7,122 nucleotides of DNA from an uncultured Oscillospiraceae bacterium (lineage in GTDB: Bacteria; Bacillota; Clostridia; Oscillospirales; Oscillospiraceae). Of the stretch, positions 1-5,733 are shown one piece after another. The notes beneath the pieces are model-generated. The model ran no database searches. It saw only the letters and a program-made list of their open reading frames with translations, and was not told the origin of the DNA. A program made the translations under genes and the position numbers. How positions within the stretch are numbered: the stretch's first letter is position 1; the number at the start of each line of letters is the position of its first letter. The stretch is from positions 1-7,122 of the forward strand of contig CAKTHQ010000070.1 of assembly GCA_934565415.1 (NCBI GenBank), in the 5' to 3' direction.

Positions 1-17
1 TCGGCTTGCGCCATTGG

Positions 18-93
<76 letters not shown>

Positions 94-120
94 ATATTGT
101 ACACTTTTCATCGCCTCTAT

Positions 121-149
121 ATGATAGCACAGATTTGCCCGGTTGTCAA
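121..149 (-). promoter_or_regulatory. Promoter of the tRNA-Ala gene
   Basis: On the minus strand there is a perfect -35 TTGACA (144-149), a 17-base spacer, and -10 TATCAT (121-126). Initiation would fall about 20 bases before the tRNA 5' end at 93. The perfect -35 and ideal spacing fit a strong housekeeping sigma promoter, as expected for a stable RNA gene. Confidence 0.85.
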
Positions 150-294
150 TGATTTTTATCTCTACGCTCCGTAGGCTGCTTTTTAGATTATAGCCTGGTA
201 TGCTGGTACTGTGCCCATCACGGCCTGTTCCGGACAGATATAAAGAAGCTGTAGAAAAACGGTTCCCGCTCTTCCCTTTTTGCAAAAGACAGTG

Positions 295-300
295 TATAAT
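295..300 (+). promoter_or_regulatory. -10 element probably serving the galactokinase gene
   Basis: A perfect TATAAT lies 45 bases before the galactokinase start. No good -35 is found at 16-18 bases; the best candidate at 272-277 is TTCCCT. Initiation near 307 would leave a leader of about 38 bases. The rest of the 150-344 gap shows no convincing gene or strong hairpin. Confidence 0.5.
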
Positions 301-344
301 CATTTTCAGCAGCGCAGAACACTTCAAGCTCAGGAGGCGTACAT

Positions 345-1562
345 ATGTCTTTACCCAGTCTCGTTCTTTCCGGCGAGGAGCGCCGGGTTTTGGATAGCGG
401 CTTTCAGGCTGCCTTTGGTAGGAAGCCCAGCCGGTATTTTTCTGCCCCTGGACGGACGGAAATCGGCGGCAATCATACGGATCATCAGCGGGGCCGGGTA
501 CTGGCCGGGGCGGTGAATTTGGACACCCGGGCGGCGGTGGCCGTCAACGGTGCGAAAACCGTCCGCATTCTCTCTAAGGGCTACCCAATGTGTACAGTGG
601 GTCTGAATACCCTGGTGCCCCAGGCCGAGGAAATCAATACCACTCCGGCCCTGGTGCGGGGGGTCTGCGCAAGGTTTGCGGAATTGGGATGCCCGGTAGA
701 AGGCTTTGACGCCTACTGCGAAAGTACGGTGCTCCCCGGCTCCGGTCTGAGCTCCTCCGCCGCCTTTGAGGTGCTGATCGGGACCATTGTCAACCACCTG
801 TTCTTTGACGCCAGGGTGTCCCAGCCGGAGATTGCCCGGATTGGCCAATATGCGGAAAACGTGTTCTTCGGTAAACCCTGCGGGCTTATGGACCAGACCG
901 CCTCTGCCGTAGGAAACCTGGTGACCATTGATTTTTATGACAAGGACCATCCCATCATCCAGCCGGTGGACTTTGATTTCTCCGCCTGTGGCCACGCCCT
1001 ATGCATCATCGACAGCCAGGCCAGCCACGCGGACCTGACCGATGAGTACGCCGCCATTCCGGGGGAGTTGGGGCAGGTCTGCGCCTACTTCGGCAAAGAG
1101 GTCCTGTCCCAGATCCCGGAAAAGGATTTCTACGCCGCCATCCCCGCCCTGCGGAAAACCTGCCCGGACCGGGCGATTTTACGGGCCGTCCACTTCTATC
1201 AGGACAACGCCCGGGTTCCTCAGCAGGTGATCGCCCTGCGGGAAGGAAACTTTGACCGATTCCTGCAATTGGTAAGGGAAAGCGGTCAGTCCTCCTATAT
1301 GTACCTGCAAAATGTAATTCCTGCCGGATACACGGCCCACCAGGATGTGGCGCTGACCCTTGCCCTGTGCGAGCACTACCTGAATGGCAAAGGGGCCTGC
1401 CGGGTCCACGGCGGCGGCTTTGCCGGTACGGTCCAGGCCTTTGTACCCTTTGCGCTTTTGGAGGAATTCCGCGCCGGGCTGGATGCCGCCCTGGGCCAGG
1501 GCGCCTGCCACGTTCTCTCCATCCGTCCCCAGGGCGGCGTAGAAATGGCGGCAGAAGGATAA
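345..1562 (+). CDS. galK: Galactokinase-family (GHMP) sugar kinase, clostridial variant
   Basis: A 405-residue GHMP-superfamily sugar kinase, slightly longer than typical galactokinases. It would phosphorylate galactose (or a related sugar) at C1 with ATP in the cytoplasm, the first Leloir step. Motifs in order: the galactokinase signature PGRTEIGGNHTDHQRG (35-50) with Arg37, His44 and Asp46; the ATP-binding loop PGSGLSSSAA (131-140); CGLMDQTAS (179-187) with Asp183 as the likely catalytic base; and the third GHMP motif RVHGGGFAGT (353-362). The canonical GEHTDY is replaced here by GNHTDH, a change at the sugar-binding Glu/Tyr positions, so the exact substrate is less certain than the fold. 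The ATG at 345 is set by AGGAGG at 332-337, seven bases upstream. It stands alone: no galT, galE or transporter is in the window. Confidence 0.88.
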   Translation: MSLPSLVLSGEERRVLDSGFQAAFGRKPSRYFSAPGRTEIGGNHTDHQRGRVLAGAVNLDTRAAVAVNGAKTVRILSKGYPMCTVGLNTLVPQAEEINTTPALVRGVCARFAELGCPVEGFDAYCESTVLPGSGLSSSAAFEVLIGTIVNHLFFDARVSQPEIARIGQYAENVFFGKPCGLMDQTASAVGNLVTIDFYDKDHPIIQPVDFDFSACGHALCIIDSQASHADLTDEYAAIPGELGQVCAYFGKEVLSQIPEKDFYAAIPALRKTCPDRAILRAVHFYQDNARVPQQVIALREGNFDRFLQLVRESGQSSYMYLQNVIPAGYTAHQDVALTLALCEHYLNGKGACRVHGGGFAGTVQAFVPFALLEEFRAGLDAALGQGACHVLSIRPQGGVEMAAEG

Positions 1563-1623
1563 CGCCGTACTAAGGACGCATTGGCCCGCGCAGGAACGCC
1601 CCTGTTTACCGTTATCATTTCCC

Positions 1624-1652
1624 TTGCTTTTTGCAAATTGCTACTGTATATT
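1624..1652 (+). promoter_or_regulatory. Candidate promoter of the leader-like mini-ORF
   Basis: TTGCTT (1624-1629), a 17-base spacer and TATATT (1647-1652). Both hexamers are imperfect, but the spacing is ideal and the pair lies about 80 bases before a strong ribosome binding site. A small CGCGA/TCGCG hairpin (1676-1691) would sit in the resulting leader. Confidence 0.4.
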
Positions 1653-1730
1653 GGAATCATCTGTTCGGAAAACCCCGCGATTTGCTTCGCGTTCAGATAG
1701 ATATTCCCACCTTGAAAGGAGATGTTCATT

Positions 1731-1784
1731 ATGGCGAATATTGTAAGCCGTACATTTGTTTATCAGGGGGATTCTATCTTCTGA
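1731..1784 (+). CDS. 17-residue leader-like peptide ORF
   Basis: An ATG at 1731 is preceded by AAAGGAGA (1715-1722) at an 8-base spacing, among the best ribosome binding sites in the window. The frame encodes MANIVSRTFVYQGDSIF and stops with TGA at 1782-1784. The stop lies six bases before the first of a series of hairpins. It could be a regulatory leader peptide for the acetyltransferase gene downstream. It could equally be the 5' remnant of a longer gene that was lost when this AT-rich stretch was rearranged; no continuation in another frame was recognised. There is no run of one amino-acid codon of the kind used in amino-acid attenuators. The translation signal is clear, the function is not. 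Confidence 0.4.
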   Translation: MANIVSRTFVYQGDSIF

Positions 1785-1789
1785 TACTA

Positions 1790-1823
1790 TTTTCAAATAA
1801 AATGCGAACATTTTATTTGAAAA
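1790..1823. repeat. Perfect 15-bp stem-loop with CGAA loop (hairpin 1)
   Basis: The arms 1790-1804 (TTTTCAAATAAAATG) and 1809-1823 are exact reverse complements around a CGAA tetraloop, which reads TTCG on the other strand. It is AT-rich and starts five bases after the mini-ORF stop. It could form in RNA from either strand. The right arm is not followed by a T-run, so it is a poor fit to an ordinary terminator. Confidence 0.85.
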
Positions 1824-1843
1824 GCATCACGCAAACGTGCTGC
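1824..1843. repeat. Short stem-loop (hairpin 2)
   Basis: GCA-T-CACG (1824-1831), loop CAAA (1832-1835), CGTG-C-TGC (1836-1843): seven pairs with one T/C mismatch. It abuts hairpins 1 and 3 with no spare bases on either side. Confidence 0.6.
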
Positions 1844-1877
1844 GGATTCTGTCCTTTTCGAAAAAATGGCAGAATCT
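1844..1877. repeat. 34-base stem-loop with CGAA loop (hairpin 3)
   Basis: GGATTCTGTC (1844-1853) pairs with GGCAGAATCT (1868-1877), including two G/T pairs. After one C/T mismatch four T-A pairs close a CGAA loop (1859-1862). Its total length and loop are the same as hairpin 1, although the stems differ in sequence. Confidence 0.7.
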
Positions 1878-1881
1878 AGTC

Positions 1882-1948
1882 TCATTATGAGTCACTAATA
1901 AAAACGAGCCAATTAAAATTGTCTCGTTTTAAAAGTAACTCAATATGA
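1882..1948. repeat. 67-bp imperfect palindrome (hairpin 4, MITE-like or terminator)
   Basis: The arms pair almost from end to end: TCAT (1882-1885) with ATGA (1945-1948), GAGTCACT (1889-1896) with AGTAACTC (1934-1941, one mismatch), AAAACGAG (1901-1908) with CTCGTTTT (1923-1930), and CAATT (1910-1914) with AATTG (1917-1921) at the apex. The two sides differ by one unpaired base. The inner CGAG/CTCG stem flanked by A4 and T4 could work as a weak terminator in both directions. The whole, with matched ends, also resembles a miniature inverted-repeat element. Which it is cannot be decided from one copy. Confidence 0.7.
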
Positions 1949-1949
1949 T
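1919..1949 (+). promoter_or_regulatory. Possible promoter for the acetyltransferase gene
   Basis: TTGTCT (1919-1924) and TATGAT (1944-1949) are separated by 19 bases, longer than ideal. They lie inside the right arm of the 67-bp palindrome, about 25 bases before the acetyltransferase start. If real, the palindrome supplies the promoter of the next gene. Confidence 0.3.
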
Positions 1950-1973
1950 CCCCCGCAGCTTTGGGAGGATCTT

Positions 1974-2429
1974 ATGAATCAGATTACTTTACAAAAAATC
2001 GGTGAAAACAACTTTGTGGACGCTTTTCGGCTGAAGCTGGGGCCCAATCAGGAAACCTTTGTGTCCCATCCCATCCGGAGCCTGGCCCATGCCTATGTGT
2101 ACTACAGCCAATGTACCCCCTTCGGCATTTACCGCGGGGATACCATGGTGGGCTATGTCATGGTGATTTACGACTACGACCTGGCAGAGTACAACATTTG
2201 GCACCTGATGATCGATGCCGGTTATCAGGGCCGGGGCTACGGAACCGCCGCCATGCAGGCTTGCCTATCTTACATCGCCCGGAAGCCCTTTGGGGATTCC
2301 GGCAAGGTGGTGCTGACCTGCCACAAGGAGAATGCCGCCGCCCTGAAACTCTACCGGAACCTGGGCTTCACAGAAACCGGCAATGACGACGGGGACGAAA
2401 TCGAACTTGCTCTCCGGCTGAACACCTAA
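1974..2429 (+). CDS. GNAT-family N-acetyltransferase
   Basis: A 151-residue single-domain GNAT protein that would move an acetyl group from acetyl-CoA to an amine substrate in the cytoplasm. The acetyl-CoA pyrophosphate loop is YQGRGYG (84-90), following the strand WHLMID. The C-terminal part KENAAALKLYRNLGF (118-132) is the usual GNAT motif B with Asn120 and the likely general-acid Tyr127. The pattern, with GIYRGDTMVGYVM (51-63) before the core, resembles the BltD/PaiA diamine/spermidine acetyltransferase group, but the substrate is a guess. The start is set by GGAGG at 1964-1968. It lies directly after the hairpin-rich region and is followed at once by a terminator, so it is probably monocistronic. 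Confidence 0.9.
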   Translation: MNQITLQKIGENNFVDAFRLKLGPNQETFVSHPIRSLAHAYVYYSQCTPFGIYRGDTMVGYVMVIYDYDLAEYNIWHLMIDAGYQGRGYGTAAMQACLSYIARKPFGDSGKVVLTCHKENAAALKLYRNLGFTETGNDDGDEIELALRLNT

Positions 2430-2433
2430 AAAA

Positions 2434-2459
2434 TTTTCCCCCATGCGTGCATGGGGGAA
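2434..2459. terminator. Bidirectional terminator between the acetyltransferase and DUF1934 genes
   Basis: TTCCCCCATGC (2436-2446) and GCATGGGGGAA (2449-2459) form an exact inverted repeat; in practice a 10-bp stem with a four-base loop. T-rich sequence follows on the plus side (TTTGTTATTTT). On the minus side the stem is followed by AAAATTTTTT in the minus-strand reading. It lies 5 bases from each convergent stop codon and serves both genes. Confidence 0.9.
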
Positions 2460-2463
2460 TTTG

Positions 2464-2889
2464 TTATTTTGCCCGAATATCCAGATGGTAATCAATAACC
2501 CCGGCCTCGGTGTTTTCGATGCAGATTTCATACACCAGGTCGATGGTGCCGCCATCGGGGACGATATCGTAGTAAACCCGGGTGGCGTTGACCGTCAGGA
2601 GCAGGGCCCCAAACTCCATCTGGTACAGGGAGTCGTGGGGTACCCGCTCTTTAAAAACCATGGTGGAGGCCAGCTTGCCGGTACGGGACAGGGTGACCAC
2701 TCCCGGCTCTACCCGGAAGGTGGTGGTAACTCCCTCCATGCCGGTGAGGGCACTTTCCTCGTAGCTGATGTCCCAGCCGCCGTCCCGGAAGGTCATGGTT
2801 CCATCGGTGACCAGCTCAATGGTCTCCGGCTCCTGGTCTGCGTAGGTCTGGCGGCCGGTGATGGACAGCAATACCGGTGTGCCGTTCAT
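2464..2889 (-). CDS. DUF1934 (YwiB-type) beta-barrel protein
   Basis: A 141-residue protein matching the DUF1934 family, small calycin-like barrels of unknown function. Family-like stretches are PVLLSITGRQ (5-14), EPETIELVTDG (20-30), ISYEESALTGMEGVTTTFRVEP split across 41-62, LSRTG (67-71), FGALLLTV (93-100) and a C-terminal region 117-138 rich in alternating hydrophobic residues. There is no signal peptide, so it is cytoplasmic. Its ATG shares one base with the ddl stop (TAATG), and GGAGG inside the end of ddl (2897-2901) provides the ribosome binding site, so translation is coupled. A role linked to wall precursor synthesis is suggested by position only. It is the last gene of the operon. 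Confidence 0.88.
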   Translation of the reverse strand: MNGTPVLLSITGRQTYADQEPETIELVTDGTMTFRDGGWDISYEESALTGMEGVTTTFRVEPGVVTLSRTGKLASTMVFKERVPHDSLYQMEFGALLLTVNATRVYYDIVPDGGTIDLVYEICIENTEAGVIDYHLDIRAK

Positions 2890-3956
2890 TATTTTGCCTC
2901 CATTGCCAGCTCCAGAAGCTTGTCGATGAGCTGGCTGTAGGGCACCCCGCTGGCCCCGAAGAGCTTGGGGTACATAGAGATGGAAGTAAAGCCCGGAATG
3001 GTATTGATTTCGTTGAACACGACCCGATTGTCTTCCCAGGTCACAAAGAAGTCCACCCGGCTCAGGCCCTGGCAGCCGATGGCCTTATAGACCCGCACAG
3101 CCATATCCCGGACCTTTTCCGAAACCTCCTCCGGAATACGGGCGGGTACATAGGCCACAGAGGTATCGGTAATGTACTTGGCATCGTAATCGTAGAAGTC
3201 CGCGCCGGAGTCAATTTCGCCGCAGACGGAGGCCACAGGGCTGGCGTTCCCCATAACGGCAACCTCTACCTCCCGGCCACGGATGAATTCCTCTACCAGT
3301 ACCTTGTCGTCATATTTCTCTGCCGCCAGCAGGGCTTTTTTCAGGTCCTCCCGATCTGCCGCCTTGGAGACACCTACGGAAGAGCCGGTACCGGCGGGCT
3401 TGACGAACATGGGATAGCTGAAGCGCCCCTCCAGAGCATCCAGCGTTCCCTCCATCCGGCTGCCCATATCGGCCCGGCGGACAAGCTGCCAGGCAGCCTG
3501 AGGAATCCCCGCGTTGTCCGCCACCAGCTTGGTGAGAGTCTTATCCATGGCCACCGCGGAGGCCGCCACATGGGGGCCCACATAGGGGATGCCTGCCAGC
3601 TGCAGCAGCCCCTGGATGGTGCCGTCCTCGCCGTTCTCGCCGTGGAGCACCGGGAAGGCCACATCGATCCGTTCCCTTACCACGCAGTCCCCTTCAAAGG
3701 TCAGCAGGCCCTGACCCCGGATGGGGGAGATGGCCGCGGCCCGATTGTCCGGATGGGTAAGCCACCGGCCGCTGGGCAGATCGGAATAGTCCTTACCGCC
3801 GTATAGAATCCACTTTCCCTCCTTGGTGATGCCCACGGGGAACACATTGTATTTGGTCTTGTCGATATTGTTCAGTACCGATTCGGCACTGCGCAGAGAC
3901 ACCTCATGCTCCGGGCTCATGCCGCCAAAAAGAATGCAAACGCTGTAAGCTTTCAT
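2889..3956 (-). CDS. ddl: D-alanine--D-alanine ligase
   Basis: A 355-residue ATP-grasp enzyme that joins two D-alanines using ATP; the dipeptide is added to the peptidoglycan precursor by MurF. Visible motifs: the N-terminal GGMSPEHEVS (11-20) with Glu18; the family signature HGENGEDGTIQG (105-116); GTGSSVGVS (189-197), the serine loop; FYDYDAKY (254-261); and the metal-binding end SRVDF (299-303, Asp302) with NEINTIPGF (315-323, Glu316 and Asn318). Tyr261 occupies the position that is Tyr in D-Ala:D-Ala ligases and Phe in the D-lactate ligase of Leuconostoc, so normal D-Ala-D-Ala product is expected. Its ATG overlaps the murC stop by four bases (ATGA), and it overlaps the next gene by one base. 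Confidence 0.97.
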   Translation of the reverse strand: MKAYSVCILFGGMSPEHEVSLRSAESVLNNIDKTKYNVFPVGITKEGKWILYGGKDYSDLPSGRWLTHPDNRAAAISPIRGQGLLTFEGDCVVRERIDVAFPVLHGENGEDGTIQGLLQLAGIPYVGPHVAASAVAMDKTLTKLVADNAGIPQAAWQLVRRADMGSRMEGTLDALEGRFSYPMFVKPAGTGSSVGVSKAADREDLKKALLAAEKYDDKVLVEEFIRGREVEVAVMGNASPVASVCGEIDSGADFYDYDAKYITDTSVAYVPARIPEEVSEKVRDMAVRVYKAIGCQGLSRVDFFVTWEDNRVVFNEINTIPGFTSISMYPKLFGASGVPYSQLIDKLLELAMEAK

Positions 3957-5335
3957 TTCCGTTCCTCTTTTCCCTTGTCTCCTGCCAGCAGGGCCTCCCC
4001 TGCCCGGAAAATATCACCGGCGCCCATGGTAACCACAATGTCCCCATCCCTGACGATTTGCGCCAATGTCTCGGTCACATCCTGCAGGGTCTCACAGTAG
4101 ATGCTGCCGGGGATCCGGGCAGCCAGGTCGGCAGAGGAGATTCCGATGGTATTGCTCTCCCGGGCGGCGTATATTTCCGCTAAAACCACCACATCCGCCT
4201 TCTTTAGCTCCCGGATGAAGTCATCCATCAATAGCTTGGTTCTTGTATAGGTGTGGGGCTGGAAGGCCAGCACCAGCCGATGGTCCCCCATGCCCCGGAT
4301 GGCCTCCAGAGTAGCCCTGAGCTCATCGGGATGGTGGGCATAGTCGTCATATACCTGGGCCCCGTGATAGGTGCCCTTGTATTCCATCCGGCGGCCCGCC
4401 CCATGGAAGGCGCTGATGCCCTTGGCGACATCGCTGCCGGAGAGCCCCATAACCCAGGAGGTAGCCGCCACAGCCAGGGCGTTCATGGCGTTGTGCCGGC
4501 CCAGGACTCCCAGGTCCAGGTGGCAGTAGTACTTCCCGTCGCACAGCACATCAAAGTGCCTCCAGTCCTCGCTGATATTCGCCGCGGTGACCCGGTTCCC
4601 CTCCCCAAGGCCGAAGGACACATAGGGGATGCCCTCCAGCGCCTTAACGGTATGGGGATCGTCGCCGTTGGCGACCACCCCGTCGGTGGCCATACCGGCA
4701 AACTTGTGGAATGATTTCTGAATATCCGCCAGGTCCTTAAAGTAGTCCAGATGGTCCGCTTCCACATTCAGCACCACCGCAATGGTGGGGAAGAAATTCA
4801 AAAAGGAATCGCAATATTCGCAGCTTTCCAGCACGATGGTATCCCCGTGGCCCACCCGGTGACCTGCGTGCAGCAAGGGCAGGTAGCCGCCGATCATCAC
4901 CGTGGGGTCCGCCCCGGCTTCCATAAGGATATGGGTCATCATGGAGGTGGTGGTGGTCTTGCCGTGGGTGCCGGAAATGCAGATGGCGTTTTTATAGGAC
5001 TTCATAATTTCGCCCCAGGCCTGGGCTCGCTCGAATACCGGAATTCCGGCAGCCCGGGCAGCGGCAATCTCCGGATTGTCGTTGTGGGCGGCGGCGGTAC
5101 GGATCAGGCAGTCCGCGCCGATGATGTTATTTGCGCTGTGGCCGATGTCCACATGGATGCCGTGGGCAATCAGTTCGTCTGTAGATACAGAGGAACTCAT
5201 ATCCGAGCCGGAAACGGTCATTCCCATTCCCTTTAGTACAAGTCCCAGCGGCCGCATGGATACGCCTCCGATGCCCACCAGATGCACATGGCTTCCGGGC
5301 TTCAGGAATGCGGAAATATCCTTATTTTTGTTCAT
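3953..5335 (-). CDS. murC: UDP-N-acetylmuramate--L-alanine ligase
   Basis: A 460-residue Mur ligase that adds L-alanine to UDP-MurNAc with ATP, the first peptide step of peptidoglycan synthesis. The N-terminal UDP-binding domain has HLVGIGGVSM (18-27). The ATP-binding central domain has ISGTHGKTTT (120-129), ESCEYCDSF (170-178), NVEADHLDYF (190-199) and GRHNAMNALA (279-288). The C-terminal part has GAGRRMEYKG (312-321), YDDYAHHPDE (329-338), FQPHTYTRTK (358-367) and MGAGDI (437-442). The acidic loop at 170-178 carries two cysteines where the E. coli enzyme has EADESDASF. The ATG at 5335 is preferred; an in-frame TTG at 5386 overlaps the -10 promoter element. A GGGGGA stretch (5343-5348) is the ribosome binding site. 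It heads the murC-ddl-DUF1934 operon. Confidence 0.97.
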   Translation of the reverse strand: MNKNKDISAFLKPGSHVHLVGIGGVSMRPLGLVLKGMGMTVSGSDMSSSVSTDELIAHGIHVDIGHSANNIIGADCLIRTAAAHNDNPEIAAARAAGIPVFERAQAWGEIMKSYKNAICISGTHGKTTTTSMMTHILMEAGADPTVMIGGYLPLLHAGHRVGHGDTIVLESCEYCDSFLNFFPTIAVVLNVEADHLDYFKDLADIQKSFHKFAGMATDGVVANGDDPHTVKALEGIPYVSFGLGEGNRVTAANISEDWRHFDVLCDGKYYCHLDLGVLGRHNAMNALAVAATSWVMGLSGSDVAKGISAFHGAGRRMEYKGTYHGAQVYDDYAHHPDELRATLEAIRGMGDHRLVLAFQPHTYTRTKLLMDDFIRELKKADVVVLAEIYAARESNTIGISSADLAARIPGSIYCETLQDVTETLAQIVRDGDIVVTMGAGDIFRAGEALLAGDKGKEERK

Positions 5336-5377
5336 GTATCTATCCCCCGAACAATGAAAAATTAGCTGACTCGTTAC

Positions 5378-5406
5378 ATTATACAACGCCCGGGGAATTT
5401 TTACAA
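5378..5406 (-). promoter_or_regulatory. Promoter of the murC-ddl-DUF1934 operon
   Basis: On the minus strand: -35 TTGTAA (5401-5406), 17-base spacer, -10 TATAAT (5378-5383). Initiation near 5371 leaves a leader of about 36 bases before the murC ATG at 5335. This position argues against any murC start farther upstream. Confidence 0.75.
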
Positions 5407-5428
5407 CTATGAATTTTGTTTTCTCTGG

Positions 5429-5521
5429 TCAGGGTACAAAGGCGGCCATTACCCACATGAATCCGGCAGCCTGGACTGCGGCAAGCAAAAATGTGGCAAA
5501 TTCAAACAGAAGCTCTTTCAT
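5429..5521 (-). CDS. Putative 30-residue small membrane protein
   Basis: A minus-strand ATG at 5521 opens a 30-codon frame ending with TGA at 5429-5431. The peptide starts MKELLFEFATFLLAAVQ and continues with a hydrophobic GFMWVMAAFVP end. Apart from a charged N-terminal MKELLFE it is nearly all hydrophobic, consistent with one membrane-spanning helix. AGGGGAG-like sequence (GGGGAG at 5532-5537) lies 10 bases upstream, and a perfect TATAAT (5560-5565) lies 38 bases before the start. It ends 23 bases before the murC -35 and has no terminator after it, so its transcript may run into murC. No family was recognised. Chance hydrophobic frames of this size do occur, so it remains a candidate. Confidence 0.45.
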   Translation of the reverse strand: MKELLFEFATFLLAAVQAAGFMWVMAAFVP

Positions 5522-5559
5522 AATGGGTCTTCTCCCCTCTTTTCTTGGAATTCACCCCC

Positions 5560-5565
5560 ATTATA
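5560..5565 (-). promoter_or_regulatory. -10 element upstream of the small membrane ORF
   Basis: A perfect TATAAT on the minus strand. No good -35 lies at 16-18 bases. It is correctly placed to transcribe the 30-codon ORF and possibly murC behind it. Confidence 0.4.
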
Positions 5566-5591
5566 TCCCTGTTTGCTTGTCGAAATACCGC

Positions 5592-5620
5592 AAAAACAGG
5601 TATCCATACCCGGGTTTTTT
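5592..5620. terminator. Weak hairpin flanked by A and T runs
   Basis: GGTA (5599-5602) and TACC (5607-5610) close a TCCA loop. Outside a small internal loop AAAAAC (5592-5597) can pair with GTTTTT (5614-5619). T-runs follow on both strands. The core stem is only four pairs, so it may be a weak insulator between the divergent units or chance. Confidence 0.3.
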
Positions 5621-5631
5621 GTCTGATTCAT

Positions 5632-5649
5632 AAATCTTTTTTAAGATTT
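5632..5649. repeat. 7-bp inverted repeat upstream of the phospholipase-like gene promoter
   Basis: AAATCTT (5632-5638), four T bases, AAGATTT (5643-5649). It lies just upstream of the -35 region for the plus-strand gene, where a regulator could bind. It could also be chance in an AT-rich stretch. Confidence 0.4.
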
Positions 5650-5656
5650 TCGGTTG

Positions 5657-5687
5657 TTCACACTTTTTTTGAAAGCTGTGCTATAAT
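5657..5687 (+). promoter_or_regulatory. Extended -10 promoter of the phospholipase-like gene
   Basis: TGCTATAAT (5679-5687) is a full extended -10. The best -35 is TTCACA (5657-5662) at a long 19-base spacing. Initiation near 5694 leaves a 40-base leader, which rules out translation from the in-frame ATG at 5545. Confidence 0.7.
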
Positions 5688-5733
5688 TGGCCACGAAAAA
5701 AAGACTTCTTCCGACAAGAAAGGACTGTTTCGT

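Noticed and set aside
351..995. 214-codon minus-strand frame
   Set aside because: Antisense shadow of the galactokinase gene, with no ribosome binding site or family resemblance.
1631..1879. 82-codon frame with a TTG start on the plus strand
   Set aside because: It overlaps the candidate promoter, runs through the hairpins, lacks a ribosome binding site, and the well-signalled mini-ORF at 1731 is in another frame.
1790..1948. CRISPR array or integron attC cluster
   Set aside because: The hairpin stems are unlike in sequence, there are no direct repeats with spacers, and no cas or integrase gene is in the window.
2877..3806. 309-codon open frame on the plus strand
   Set aside because: It is antisense to ddl, which has all family motifs; the frame is open because of GC-rich codon bias and its product is rich in His, Gly and Pro without any recognisable domain.
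2889..3956. VanA-type D-Ala:D-lactate ligase
   Set aside because: The FYDYDAKY motif with Tyr261 matches D-Ala:D-Ala ligases, and no vanH- or vanX-like gene is nearby.
4253..5236. Two long plus-strand frames (4253-4714 and 4751-5236)
   Set aside because: Both lie wholly opposite murC and look like mirror translations of its codons.
5545..5733. 63-residue N-terminal extension of the phospholipase-like protein
   Set aside because: It crosses the extended -10 promoter (5679-5687), and AAAGGA with ATG 5734 gives the family-like start.
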